Of a stretch of DNA of 64,000 nt, positions 23,077-36,167 are shown piece by piece. The notes below the pieces were generated by a model. The model did not search any database, had not been told where the DNA came from, and saw only the letters and a program-made list of their open reading frames with translations. Origin of the DNA: Hsuehochloa calcarea (lineage: Eukaryota; Streptophyta; Magnoliopsida; Poales; Poaceae); the NCBI GenBank assembly GCA_036346395.1, contig CM070598.1, forward strand, positions 4,261,517 through 4,325,516. The letters are read 5' to 3'. Position 1 is the first letter of the stretch. Each line of letters opens with the position of its first letter. Made by a program: the position numbers and the translations under genes.

Positions 23077-26000
23077 TTCCTAAAAAAGTTCAGGTTTTTA
23101 TAGAGATAACATCAAGTTACTCGTAGGGAGCAAGAGTTGAGTAGGAATTTTTATGTTCTTATTTTTGAAATCATGGATTGCGACTTTTCAAAAATATGGA
23201 GGATTACAGTTGGTTTGGCCTTCAAAAAGAGAGCAAAACTGGTCTTTGTGGCGCTGCTTACGTTAAAATTTTTAGCACTTTAGCTTTTGTAACTTTTCGG
23301 GTTCTTTAGGTTACTTAGGTCCATTAGTTAGTTGGGAAATTAATTGCGCCTCTGCTGAGAACTACTACATTAATTTACTAGTTTTTTTAACATTCATACG
23401 TAGTATTTATTCTATTGTGCAAATTAGTTCTTTTTTTTTAATGTGTGTTCATTGGTTCTTAGTTTAGTAGTATAGCTGCATTCCGAGTTCTTTTTCGCGG
23501 GCACTAAGGCACTAACAACACGTGTGTGCGAAAGACTACGAAATTAACGGGGCATAACACATCAGAAATACACAAATCAGCCTATTAATTAAAAGAGCAG
23601 AAAAGGGAAAGAAAAATATGTACTACCAAACTTCATACCATTAGGTGAGGCACCAGAGCATCTATATACAAATACACTAGGCTCAACCTCACTCACATCA
23701 AGCAAAGGTGACATTTCAACCTCACTCACAAAGTCACAGGACTCAAAACACATCAACACACAAGGAAAGCATATACTCATCTGCCTCTTCTGCTTTCCTC
23801 GTCTTGTTCTTGATGCCATTGCACCTGTGTAGTTCTATACAAAGATAATGGCCAATTAGACGGCAAAATCACACACACCATGGCTGCCATCCTTGCCCTG
23901 TCTTGCAAGAACCCTAGAGCTTCAGCTTCATCAGAGCCGGATGACGGTGCGAGTCGACCAGGATGGACCATAGGACATGCACATCCTCATCCTGGCAAGA
24001 CTTGACATCCTTGTACAGGATGTGCATTCCCCTCCCTACCAAGAAATTAGCAGCAAACACAACAATGTCAGTGCTTAACAACACTGTCTACAAGTTCAAT
24101 GCTACTGTCTACAATGCTCAGAAAAAGGTTTTGCAACAACACCAAGAAGGGTGATGTGTACTGATTGCTGAAAGAAGAGTTGGGGGAAAGAACTTACTGT
24201 TTTTACGCGCGGAATGAGCGCGAACCCAGAGCTTCCTCAGAGGGGAGAAGAGGGAGTGGAGCCACCCCATGAGGAAGCCTTGCTGAGACCTTTGGCTATG
24301 GTCTCATGGGGAGGGTGAAAGGAGGAATGGAGCAAGGTATGCAAAGGAAAAGACATAAAAAAGGGGTGGGTTAGAGAGGAAGTAACCATCAGCTTTGCTT
24401 TTGGCACAAGGTGAAGTTTAGTGCACTGTACCCTTCTCCTGCCACATTGTGCTTCCTTGCAACCCAATCATAGCGCTTTCAGCAATTTATTCTGGTATCT
24501 TGTCCCTTTCCACTTCTTACTCTTCCTGGTTCCTACCACCTTTCTCCATTTGAAGAGGCCATGCCTTGCCCCCAAACCTAACCATAAAAAGAATAGGTAA
24601 TGCAAGGTACATATGACAACAATGACGTCTATAGCATTCTCTTGTTGATAACTTAGTGCTGCCAATTCTGAAATCAGCACGCCAAATTTGAGGGGTCGTT
24701 TGGTCAATTTTCTTTTACTCAGTTGCATTCATGCATGTGTTTTGTTTTGTACAATAATACACTGCTCCGGAGCTCTCCTTTTTCAAATAAAACAAAATAA
24801 GCTTGATTACCTTCGTGAACATTTCATAAATAAAACAAAATAAGCTTGATTACTGATTGGATACATAATGCACATAAATTAACATTTCAAGAGACTCATT
24901 GACCAGCAATAAAATGTATGTGCTAAAAAATGGAGCACTAAATCATAACATCATATAGTACTATAATACTCCAGGTTGTACAAATAAACCCCTCAACAAA
25001 CAATAGAGCGAATCCAAAATCTATACCAAAACAGTTCAGCATACAAAGTTCTTGTACTACAGGGATTCCATTACTTGGATGCATATATTGAACTAATTCT
25101 GCTAAACTTATAACACAAGAGTTTGCTTGCAGATTTTAGTATAGCATAGTAGTTCAATGTTCTTAGCTTTTAGCTCAAGAAAACGATCGCTCATTTTCGA
25201 TGGTACAAGACTGCAAGTAGTCAAACATTATTTTGCCTACTTTTAGGAGTATCGTACCTACTTGTGGGATTTATATCACACTAATACCATAGTATACAAG
25301 TAACTTGAAATAATAACAAAGCACTTTTGTATTAATAAAGCATCATGTATTAAAGTAATCATTGAGCTTTCGAATAGATTATGTGCTATGACTAGTAGCC
25401 ATACCTTTTTGCTACTGTCTGATCTGTTGCTGGTATGCCACCCTTGTCAACGAGTACAGACAACCTTGACTAGGACTCTGGCTTCTTCCAGGTTCAAAAG
25501 CTGAAGGTTGTATTCAAAATAAGACATGTTACAACTTACAAGTCATTGATTAGAAGAGTGGGCAAAAACATTTGAAAAACAGGAGGTGTGAGCAGGCAAA
25601 TTTATTCATCAGCTAAGATAGTGGATGCACAAAGAGCGTCATTGCTTATTGTGGGCTAATCCCTCCATTGCCAATTAATAGGAAATAAAAGCGGCCTATA
25701 CTCTTATCTAAGACTCCATATACATTTGCCTGGTCAGTACAATGTAGTAAACCTGTTGATACTGTGTTACTCTTACGAGCTCGAACCACCAATCCTTCCC
25801 CGTGTGCTAGATGAAGCTTAGAAATAAAATATTGTAATATGAACACTCCATGCATATGGACATCGTAATGGTATGAGCATTCAACTATCCAAGACCTACT
25901 CATTTTACCGCAGCATTACGATATGTCATCCAAACTCAAAGTTCCAGCATTATCTTTAAACCCCAACATTTACCACACAGGTTGTTTTTATTTACTAGTT

Positions 26001-26762
26001 ACAACTTATTACAAGTATTATACATTTTGCTAGTTTGCTCCACATGAACATGCACAGCCTGGCCTAATTGGACTGATGATCAACAACTAAAGCTAGAGGA
26101 CAGTGTGAAACCCTGGTAATGTGTAGTTGAGGAGTGAGTGCTATGCTGACGCAAATGCCAATCCTTGACCAGCCCATTTCGCACTCAACCAAATCTTTGC
26201 AACTTTGAGATTAGTACTGTTTGATGTATGACTTCAACGAATGCAGTACTGTCAAGAACACGGAAGTTGAGACAGCAAACAACATGTGTCCAAAATTAGC
26301 AAGTTTCTAAACACAAACCCTACAGAGGGATAATGTTGGATTGAACTGATCTAGCGGTTTATGACCCCTGAAGTATCGCTCTCCGAACATTTGTCCCTGA
26401 AGCTAGGGACTATGATCCAGTCCAGAAGGGACAAGTGTTAGCAACAGAACTACAACGGTTGATGATAAGCTTTACCATAGGACACAAGCGGAATGCAGCA
26501 CGTACATTTTTTTTCATAATTTATAACCATTTTTTAGTTATATAAAGAAAGAGGACAATATAAGTTAGAAAACTTACCATTAAAGCTACTCTTTCATAGT
26601 CTCTTCTCCCCAACTTATGAATGATAATATGCATGAGAACTCAAGCAATCAACTTTAAAATGAGTACTAGCCACAAAACTCAACCTCAGTATTGATGCGT
26701 TTGTATGCAGAATCACAATGAGCTAGGGCCATGAAAGGGATTTAAATCACATACAAGTTATG
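23077..26762. other. AT-rich spacer with minor open frames
   Basis: No gene can be supported. Two short - frames (23819-23589 and 23971-23777) lie next to each other with ordinary-looking composition (MASRTRRGKQKRQMSI; EAEALGFLQDRARMAAM) and could be a degraded transposon or gene fragment. A 26-bp perfect duplication (AAATAAAACAAAATAAGC...) occurs at 24785-24810 and 24828-24853. A - strand stretch at 25440-25500 (LLNLEEARVLVKVVCTR) has an AG before it but no partner exon. Confidence 0.4.
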
Positions 26763-26875
26763 TCAGTATGTGAACCCGTCTTCTAACAGAGTGAAGCCAG
26801 AGCTGTTTGTCTCCTTGTTACCATCACAGTCGATGGCCTTCTTGGTTGATGGCATGCTTGTGCAAAATCTGAAAT
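26763..26875 (-). CDS. Possible isolated terminal exon
   Basis: After a CT/GCTGCTGCTTCAG acceptor-like stretch, one - frame reads MPSTKKAIDCDGNKETNSSG (ATG at 26855) and then FTLLEDGFTY before TGA at 26763. The residue composition looks like real protein, not an AT-rich random frame, but no upstream exon could be linked before the copia A insertion at 27925. It may be the 3' exon of a gene cut by that insertion, or chance. Confidence 0.25.
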
Positions 26876-26883
26876 CTGAAGCA

Positions 26884-27924
26884 GCAGCAAGAGTTGTCAA
26901 CCATGAATCCATGAATCAATTACAATCAAAGTAATTCGATACTGCTTAATATAAACTCCCACAAAGCTTGATGAAAAAATGTCATTTATCTAAACTGTTC
27001 CTTACTTCTCACAAGACATGGTAGCGTTTAAAGATAAAACATATATTTAAATCTTCTGTAATCTGTACGCAAACATAGAAATATACAGTCTGCCTGACCT
27101 AGAAACTCCAATATGGGAGGTTTCTCTACAACATTTCAGACACTTTTTTAAAGAAGTTTCATTTCTCCAGCAAGTCACCAGCCAACAGGGAGATTATGTA
27201 TTACAAATACTGAAATAGTATTACCAAGTGTTAGTGACATTTTTTTTTTTGCTTTGGTGTCAAATGCAATTTCTTTTTTCTTCCTTTTAAATATTTCAGC
27301 TTCCTTTCCTGGAGGAAACAAGATATCAGCAATTCAGCTATGTCACTGTACCAAACTCCACGGTCACTTTTCCAATGTCAGTATCTGGCCACAGTAAGAT
27401 TTCTGCAGGACTTCAGTCCTCCGTCCATATTACTACCATACCTCACTGACTAAGAAAACCTGGAATAGTTTCTTGCTAAAAACTAGCACTGCAATCAGGT
27501 AGTCCTGACAGAAAAAAAATCCATTCCCAGATGGTACAATCGATTGACAATCACTACCCTCAGTTGTGAGGTTCGTCTCAAATGTCAATATCCAAGGAAG
27601 CCATATACTTTGTCTGCTTGACCAGAAATGTAAGCATGTATAAAGCTCCAAATATTATGCACAATACGTCTAAAGGAAAACAAACTGTCAGCAAGCTGAA
27701 TATGACAATATGACACCCAAAACTTTCTATATGAATGGTTCCAGTGCTGGTTAGATAAATTATGGTAGGAAGGTTCTATTTGAATTTTAAAGACTAAATC
27801 GATGAATTTAAGCTTGATTCAAACAAGTAAAGCAAGGCAGAAAAAAACAAGGCCGCTTTGCAGCCCAATTCCTTCATGTTAAGCAACACAACAAGCTCCA
27901 TTCAGATATGTCTAGGTTAGGCTG
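26884..27924. other. AT-rich spacer up to copia A
   Basis: No feature recognised. The last bases (27920-27924, GGCTG) are the left target duplication of copia A. Confidence 0.5.
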
Positions 27925-28061
27925 TGTCAAGAGTCTTGTAGTACATTCTTTTCTCTGCTCATGTAGCCAATGCGGCTCGGTCCATATGTCTATGTATATC
28001 CTCTAAATAACGAATAAGATACGGTTACGAATAGTAAAATCCTTATCTCCTAATTCTAACA
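27925..28061 (+). repeat. 5' LTR of copia A
   Basis: 137 bp, TG...CA ends, followed directly by the primer-binding site. Confidence 0.8.
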
Positions 28062-28072
28062 GGTATCAGAGC
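28062..28072 (+). other. Primer-binding site of copia A
   Basis: GGTATCAGAGC, complementary to the 3' end of initiator tRNA-Met, immediately after the 5' LTR. Confidence 0.85.
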
Positions 28073-28073
28073 A

Positions 28074-29408
28074 TCTCCACCCAGACCCTAACCCCGCCGT
28101 CGCTGATTCCTTCTGCCTCCGGATCGGCGCTGCCCCGGGCTCGCCTCCACCGAACGCCGCCGCCCCGACCTGATTTTCGCCAGCCGGCCACCCGACTGTG
28201 CTCTGCTCGCCCGGGTGTGTATGGTTAGATATGGGTGTACTATTGTGATTATTTTAATCCTAAAACAATTATCAGTATAAACAAGCCCAGAAACTCCAAC
28301 AAGTATCACCCGGCTGTGCTCTGCTCCGCCCGGGTGTGTGCTCTCTGCTTCCGCCCAGCTGTGCTCTGCTGCTTCAGTCACTCTACCTATTGCTTCTTCA
28401 CCGGCTGCACGACTGCGCTCTGCTGCTTCAGTCACTCCACCTGCTGCTGCACTCTGCTCCGAGTTGCTGCTTCGAGCGATACCACTCCACCGATTGCTTC
28501 TTCACCGGCTGCTACACTCTGCTCTGAGCGACTGCTCTAAGCCGTGTGCTCTTCTCCGAACAACTGCTTCCTCGAGCTGCCGTCGGCGGTGCTTCGTCTG
28601 TTGCTCTGCTTTGGGTACTCTACTTCGGCTGCTTCGGCTGCGCTGTCGCCGGCTTCTGTGTTCGGAATCTTGTGCAACTTAATTTAGTCAGTTACAGATG
28701 AGCAACCTTCAGGCTTATTTTTATCAGTCACAGATACCTTTCGTGGATTCACCGGTTTTATTATACCATCATGCCATGTGTTAGTTACTTCACTAAAACG
28801 GCTGTTATATTCAGAAGCTTTTTTTACGTGACATCTGGTATATCTTAGTTCACATCGTGTCGTTCTGCTACAAAAAGTCTATTTCCACCTCTCATTTCGT
28901 AGTTCCATATGTCTCACTTATCCCTATGTTCTATATAAATCTTATCTCTGTCCGGTAACTCGCATATATGAACTGTTTTGTTGGGTTTGATGATAGCTTC
29001 TGCTTTGTGTAAGATCGTCGAATAAGAGTTCTCATCGGTACATGTCATCGTAAGAGGGGTTCTGCAGGGCTCTGTGCTTTGCTCATGCTCCTACTCCTAT
29101 TCCTTTATTCTCTGTTGTTGGTTCATCTACTCTATCTTTCAGCATCTACTTGTGTTTGCAAGTCTTTTTCTCACTAACATCATTGCTTAGGGCATTTGCG
29201 TGGTTGATGCCTCTCTAACTTGATTCATTAAAGTGTTCTTGGATCTATTTCTGTTGACACTAATTTTCAGTACAAGGGTTATAGACTTGGCAAGCAAGTA
29301 CAACTCTCATATCCTTCCTGCTTTTTCTAGATCTGATCGTCCATTTGATTTAGTTTATTCAGATGTTTGGGGTCCTTCTCCATTTGCTTTGAAGGGTAGC
29401 CACAGTTA
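28074..29408 (+). pseudogene. Copia A gag, protease and start of integrase, broken
   Basis: The leader and gag part (28074-28680) is Cys/Ser-rich and contains repeated TTCAGTCACTC(T/C)ACCT phrases, so gag is not readable. Near 29170-29300 a frame resembles the GAG-pre-integrase block that ends in LGKQVQL. At about 29335-29400 FDLVYSDVWGPSPFALKGSH is the classical copia integrase start. It is cut at 29408 by MULE 2 and resumes at 38163 with YVIFIDDHTQYTW-like sequence. Confidence 0.8.
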
Positions 29409-30835
29409 TAATTTTTATTTTTATTTTTATTTAATTATTTTTATTAATATTTTAAATTTAACTCCTCGTTAACTTTATTTTCAATCCTGATTCCTTTGGT
29501 CAAGCCACCCCCCGTGACGTGTCCAAACAGTGCTGTCACACCACCGAGATAAGCGTGGCCCAACCTGCCACGCAAACCCTCTAGGGCACGTCATGCCAGT
29601 GTGGAGGGCTGGCATGGTAGTCATCACACCCGCGCCCATGGCGTGCCAATCATGCCTTATCACGCCACTAGAGTTGACGTGACAGGGGAGAATATTATTT
29701 AAAGATGTTCTCGAACGATGAAATCTTACCATTTGGCCCGAAAGATGAAATTGTAATGCACAATTTCACTCTCATGTACTATCTTCTTAGCATTTGATTT
29801 TACACGGACATATGTTCCAAAATTTATAAACCTGAGTTGAGATCACACGAATTGAACTAATGTTTTGCTTGAAGAGAGACAAGCTCTGAAATTGAATTTT
29901 AGCTTTGCTTTAGGTATTCTTTGAATTAGTTTTAATGTAAATTCACCCATGTTACCTTATGGATCATCTTTTCAGATTCGGCGTTTTATTTAAATTGATT
30001 TTGTCAATTATATTTCTTTTATTGAATCAATTTTCATAACACAATTCTAGAAAAATCCCCAAGCAAAATTTCATTAATATCCAAGTGTCAACAAGATGCA
30101 TCAAAAGTTATGAAATTATCACATTTTCATGCGATGGAACTACCACACAACATTGATAGATTACGCTTGGGTCTGACTTACTTCAATCCGTCTTTCATGC
30201 ACCATAAAGCCCAAAAACTGTCATGCTGAAACAAGCTAGATTCTTTATTGGATCATAAAAACCTACTTTTTGAAGATCTCTTCCTTCTCTTGGAGATCGA
30301 GCATCAATTGCAACGATTCGATAGATAGCTTATTGGGATAGATGTAGCTAAACAATACCCCCCAAGAAACGTATAGGAGGTTTTCCCCTCGTACGGCTCG
30401 AGAAAATTATTTGAATGTATATACACTTGTAGAACGTATTTTGTAGAACTGATACATATTGCATCCTGAAAAAAATTGACAAACATGTGGACTTTGTGGT
30501 ACAACATGAGGCACAAGGATGGATATATGGTAGACACCGCTGATGAAATATGCATAGTTGTGAAAGGCGTGAAGGCTGCTGTCGAGCATCGAACTTTTGA
30601 GGTAAAGTAACATACGTGCATCTATGGAAAAATATTTTTTGTATCATTTATTTCACATCATTATGTTTGGATCATTCATTTTCACATCGTCATGAAATCT
30701 TTCGACCAAAGGTAAAGTGCGAGGTACGAAACCAGAAATACATTAGAGTCTGCAGACAGAAGCACGTTACACGTGATCACATGGCATGATGGTTCAGCTA
30801 ATTGCTTTAGTCATCCTCACTATTACTACGGTACA

Positions 30836-31480
30836 CTACACAAGCATTCGGATCATGTAAGTATACATGCCTTCAGGAGATATGATTAACATGGTGCTAG
30901 GATGGGGGACTACTACGGAATAGCTAGACCTACTGCGTGGACCAGACCATTTGCCCTTCCTTGCGAGCTCAGTGTTGTACTCCTCGTCGGCCACCTTAGT
31001 CTTGGCCGCCATTTCCCCCTTTCTCTCGCGCTCTATGTGCCTGCACACCTCGAGATGAACTTGCGTCTCCCGCCAAATACGCTCGCTGTGCTCTTCGTTG
31101 CGGCGCTCCTCCTCCTTCTTCTTGTGGTTCCTTCTGACACCTCACTCCTCGCAGTCGAAACGCAACTGGTCGTGTGGGTAGATCCCTTGGTTGATCCACT
31201 TGCGGTAGCTACATAGCGGATCCGGAGACTACAGGTAGACGAGAGATGTTTTTAGTGCATACTTTCAAAGAGAAATTGTAGGAAAACATACTGTAACCGG
31301 TCCTTACCGGCTGTCGATAGTGGCTCGAGTCCCAACCGCCTAGGAGTACTTCGCGCAACCCCAGTAACGCATGCCCAGGCTAAGCTGCTCCTTGGACTTG
31401 AATAATTTACATGTGTCCCTGTACCAACAGATGGACGGCGTCTCCCCCTCGGGCAGGTGTTGCGGCGAATGCTCGGTTGG
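30836..31480 (-). pseudogene. GRF-type zinc-finger gene of MULE 2
   Basis: The - strand exon ending at a donor at 31308/31307 reads SICWYRDTCKLFKSKEQLSL then GMRYWGCAKYS: a first Cys pair and the G-x-R-Y-W-G-C block of GRF fingers. After an intron, the exon starting at 31228 reads CSYRKWINQGIYPHDQLRFD, the closing Cys and Trp block, then an Arg/Glu/Lys-rich coiled-coil-like stretch (CRHIERERKGEMAAKTKV) and a stop at 30836. Two in-frame stops (one in each exon, each one change from a sense codon) break it. The order of a finger followed by a charged helix resembles rice GRF-domain proteins. Nucleic-acid binding is inferred from the family. The fragment upstream (31843-31514) may be its N-terminus. 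Confidence 0.6.
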
Positions 31481-32076
31481 AATGTTCAGATAGGGGTTGC
31501 TGCTACGGGGGCGTCATTGCGGGGAGGTGCCCTCCTGGCACGCTCCGTTTGTTCGTCCCGGGCTGCAGCACCCCTTGCAAGTTCGCGGATCTCGTCCCAT
31601 TAGTTCTCCATTTGAGAGAGATTGTGTTGAAGTCTTGGTGCAGGAGAACCCGCTGTGGAAGCAGTAGTACTTATATGCTGAGCCGGCCCTGCGTACGTGG
31701 TTGAATTGTAATTCGGCTGAAGGAAAATCGCGTCCGCGACACAGCGGCCCTGAGGAGGAATCGTGTGGCAACGTTGTGTCACGTCTCAACGGGAAGCGGA
31801 CTCGTTGCGTCATGTCGCTGCACAAAGCTGTCTTGTCGGTCACATCGTCTTGACTTGTGGCAGTACCCTAACATCTGTAAATTGTTGTTACTTTTTGACA
31901 TTGCGGTGTTGTTTTTCTGTTACCGTATGAGTTACTGTGATGCAAGTCGTTAAAGCGGTAGTAATAACTTGCAACCATGTATTATGGTAAAGGCGTGGAC
32001 ATGCATTGTACGAACACATGTCATACAAAGGAGTGCACAACACGATGCAACGGTATTGAAGACATCGTACATTAAC

Positions 32077-33480
32077 TTATGGTGTGAACCTGATAGCCAG
32101 ACTGCATTTATGGCGCGGAGGCGAGGCCAGCGTCGACTGAGTCGCTATCAATGCCCCAACAAGGTCCAAGAGGACCATCTCGCCCGGCAACCTGGCATCC
32201 ACATCGTCGTCATCGTCGTCCTCCTCCTCCTCTTCTCGTGCAGCTGAAGCCGATGTCATAGCAAGCGAGGAGCCACTCCGAGCAGGGGCGGGTTGAATGA
32301 CATCTCCGGTAGCCGCCGTACAGTTCATTTTTGCTGTCATTCGTCTACATCGGCGGCGAACCATCTGGGGGGATGAATTAAATTTCTGCAAACAAATATA
32401 TTGAAGTGAACAGCTATTTGGCTAAAATGTATACTCTACAATTTCTAATCGTATGCAACTAAATAGATGTGCACATCATACTCAATATGTGCATAGGCAT
32501 GCAGCTAATGAACAACTAAAATCATGTTGTATTAACATGGTAGCATACAAGGAGGACTCACCATTTGATATAACAGTTCATATTCCCCAGCTGCCATAGT
32601 TCTTCACTAAAATCATGTCATATTAACTAAAATAATGTTGTATTAACCTCAGCTTCTGGTATATTCCCCAGAACAGAAAACAACAAAGCTATCCTCTCTT
32701 CTTCTTGGCAGACAAAACCTGAAGTTCTGCTAAGCTGCCATACATACATGGCACTACAGTTTGGAATTACTAGCGATGGGGGCATGCGTGGAAGGGAGTC
32801 AAGTACATAGTAGCATGGGTAAGAAACTTGAAATAGACATGATAGCCAGAACAAAGCTATCCTATAGCTCAATTGATAATGTTGTAAATTCTATAGCTCA
32901 ATTAGTCTATAATAAGCATCAAAAGGCATTGATAAAAAAACATACATCTTATGACGTAGTAAATTTGCTCCAATAAAAAAACATACAATGAAAAGTTCTT
33001 ATGCTAAAAACAGCAATGTAGTTGTGATACCTCAACGAAGTTCCTCACGCATTGGAAGCTCCCCTCCGAGCCCTCTAGTACCATGAGGACATCACTAGCC
33101 TCGTTGCATATGCGTGCGAGCTATCTTCCTTGTGAATGGGTAAACTTTTTTAAAAGTTTGCTAAGCATTACATTGCAAAATAGTACAATGCTAGAAATGT
33201 ACTCACGTAGTAGGCGTTGATGGAGGCCCTCTCTGGCTGCGTGCCCATCTGTGTGAACTCGTTGTACTCGTCCATGATATCCTCATCGGATGAGTCACCC
33301 TCTCCTACATTCGCCTCGGTCATGGTTGGTCGAAGTTGGAGGCGCGCGACGCTGTGAAGCCACCAGAGGTATCTGACGAACTGATGTCTCTGATGGATTT
33401 GTGGCACGTCCCTAGACCGATTGGACCGGTCGACCCACTCCAACACGTAGGCACGGTGATAATGGGCCTAGTTAGTGTTC
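32077..33480 (-). pseudogene. PMD-like C-terminal gene segment of MULE 2, three clean exons
   Basis: Exon A (about 33480-33207) reads VLEWVDRSNRSRDVPQIHQR, HQFVRYLWWLHSVARLQLRP, then an acidic DSSDEDIMDEYNEF tail. Exon B (33120-33031) reads LARICNEASDVLMVLEGSEG and ends NFVE. Exon C (32385-32077) starts KFNSSPQMVRRRCRR and contains an EEEEEDDDDDD run. All three junctions are GT-AG and phase 0, so splicing is convincing. The aromatic YLWWL block near a His-rich W-x-x-R stretch resembles the C-terminal part of PMD proteins; I infer PMD from this and from the PMD gene in MULE 1. An in-frame stop precedes exon A. The PMD N-terminal half is missing and the segment abuts the transposase relic, suggesting a deletion. 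Confidence 0.5.
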
Positions 33481-33539
33481 CGGTACCTCCGCATTCGGTT
33501 CATCCTTCCACGGGCACAATCTAACTGTCAGTGCGAATG

Positions 33540-35036
33540 CTAATTAAATCAGTTGGTCCTCCGCATCAATACCCACATCGACCATCAAGGAACCATAGTA
33601 CTTCCTGGTTAGGAATGTGACATCAATTGATACGGCATGCCTGCAATGCTTGAAGGGCTCTTTGCATTGCCCAAAGAACCAGTACACCCGCCCGGGAACA
33701 TGTTTCATAACCCCTCCATCGGGTTCCATTCAGTTGCCATGGCAAGGATAAAACTCCATGACCATATTCTTAGCCTGCATGGCGGTTAGGATTCGAGGAA
33801 GCAACCCGTAGGCCTCCTTCCAATCACCCCACAGTAACTGCATCGCTCTCTACTTTGCCCTCAATGTTTTACCGTACTTCACGTGGTACTTAATGAACCC
33901 GAAGATAACCTCAATAAGGGTGGAGACGGTCAAATCAGGATCGACAGCCACAACCCCGATAATAAACCTTGTAATGAAATTAATTGTCGCCTGAAGCTAC
34001 TCCCTGAACACTCGTGCAGCCTCACAAGAGTGGGGCGCTTCACATTCACTATTTTCCTTTGTTTGTCCCTAGTTTTACGCCTCATACCTTCCATCCACAC
34101 CCCTTTCTCACCTCACGGTATACCTCCTGTTCACAACAGTGTTGCACTACAAAGGGCGATGGTGCCGCCTTGAGTACTCTTGCAGCCAAACCTTCAGATC
34201 CTCTATGCTTAGAAACAATATGTTCTTGTGTATTAGGTCATTCTTCGGGTCCGCAATGCTATTCATGCTCTTTAACCCATTTGCACAGACTGCGTTATCA
34301 GCCATCCTAACATCATCGAATGCATGCACTGACAGGACCTCACCCATTACACTGTGAACAACCCGGCCTTCCTCAGCAGACAAAAGCGGAGCGGGAGCTT
34401 GTTTTGATCGAACTCCAGCCTTCGTCGGACTCAAGGTCACCGGTTGTTCCATCTCAAAGCACCTTTCTCCTCAAGCTCGTTGTTAATTACAACGTTATTG
34501 AAATCGATCCACGGGGTCACTAACAGGACGCGGCAAAGAAACTGGCACATATGACAGATCCACCAACGGGGGGCATCGTTGTTAAGACCGACACCAATGA
34601 ACTCTTGGGATGGTTGCTCCTCCATTGGGGGGATTTGCGAAAGATCAACAGTGGATTGTTCCTCCATGTTGCCATTTACCACATCCAAATTCAATCGCAA
34701 ATCCTCGCCAATGATTCTCCTCTCTCCCACAATCTCTAGGGACCGGACCTGAGATGCGAGCACAACATCCTTCTACATGTCCCAATCATCGTCGGACGAG
34801 ATTGGCATCAACAAGGAGTGCACCATAGAACCCATCCCAGCACCATATCGCCTCTACATTCCGACAATGACCCTGGGCTCATCCCATCCAAAGGTCGACT
34901 TAATCCTCGTCAGAAGAGTTCCAAAGCCTAGTGATTCTCGAAACACAAGAATGATCACTTCCATGCCACCAAAGTCCGCACCACTACCCGTTTGGCTAAC
35001 CGGCCTACCAGTAAAAACACGTACAACTTTGTCCAT
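33540..35036 (-). pseudogene. mudrA-like transposase of MULE 2, truncated
   Basis: Read from 35036 leftwards: an N-terminal PB1-like segment (MDKVVRVFTGRPVSQTGSGA, then MEVIILVFRESLGFG), a linker (34763-34437), SIEDLKVWLQEYSRRHHRPL near 34180-34220 followed by RRYTVR-EKGC (the plant MuDR Cys region), a segment with GDWKEAYGLLPRILTAMQAK near 33770-33830, and at 33729-33544 VYWFFGQCKEPFKHCRHAVS then SIDVTFLTRKYYGSLMVDVG, which is the first part of the MULE DDE core with its first Asp (in SIDVTFL). After LAFAL near 33530 homology stops and the PMD-like exon begins, so the second half of the core and the SWIM finger are missing. Several stops occur. It cannot encode an active enzyme. Confidence 0.8.
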
Positions 35037-36167
35037 CTACACCCAACAATGCGAAGAAAATATTGGAAAGTCAGTACTGTATGCCATAGGTACGAAATAC
35101 CACAAGTACTATAGAGGTCCTTTCATAATTTATTTTTGGTAAACTAATTATGTAGGACATGAGGTCATAGCTTGAGCAAAATATGGATTACTTCTTTTCA
35201 GTGGCATTGTCTAGTGGTCACGAGGCATGCATGCCACATGTTCTATACTAGAGCTTATGGATTATTGATGCATATTTTGTCTAGTGGGACATTAACATGT
35301 CAAGTTCTGAAATGAACTTAGAGCAATAGAGTTAAAATTATCTACATGTTGGTAGCCTATATAAAAAAATAATTAACATAGGCCAGTAGTCTGTATGATG
35401 TCAGCAAACTTGCTCTCTAAAATTATATACATGTCATGTGGAGCTAGTGGTGCATAATTTTCTTGACCCCTGAAGGCATGAATGTCTTATATTTTTCCCT
35501 ACTAGGTGGCAGTCCTTTGTGTTCATGCTTAGACTCATAATCAACCATCAACAATCAACATTGTACATCACAATCAGCAATCTATGAACTATTGCAATGC
35601 AGAATCACAATCAACATTGTACTTCACGAAAGCTGAGTTTAAGTGATATCATAAACAGAAGCAATGGCCAACAATCTCTATTTATGTTCTTTTTGTTGAA
35701 TCATAGTGATATGTGGTAGTTGTGCTTTTTCTACGGAAGTTGTACTCAAGTGATATGTAGCGAAATAAAACTATCAAAGTTGTGGCAAATGGCAAGTTAA
35801 TCCAAACTGAAGAGCTTGTCACTGCAATGGAAAAAACATCCATTTAACAGAAACATGAGCAAAGAACATTATTTTAGTAGAATGAAGGTTAAATAAACAT
35901 GGACCTTGTTACTACAAAACAATTTTCCTAAAAATGTAGCTTTTTCTTTGGCAACATTTACAGAACCAGATTTTAAAATTGCTGGCCATATGTGAATCCA
36001 CCATCGAACTAACTTACTTAGTGCTTATCTTCCTTGTCTCTAGACTCTATCATGCAGTCTAGGATATGATTCAACTATGATTAATACTCTATAGTCTACA
36101 CAATCACTACAAAATCCATCTATTGTGAATGTAGCTCCTACGATAACCAACAGATTATTAACAAATA

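Noticed and set aside
34014..34310. + frames in MULE 2
   Set aside because: Antisense to the mudrA-like transposase relic.
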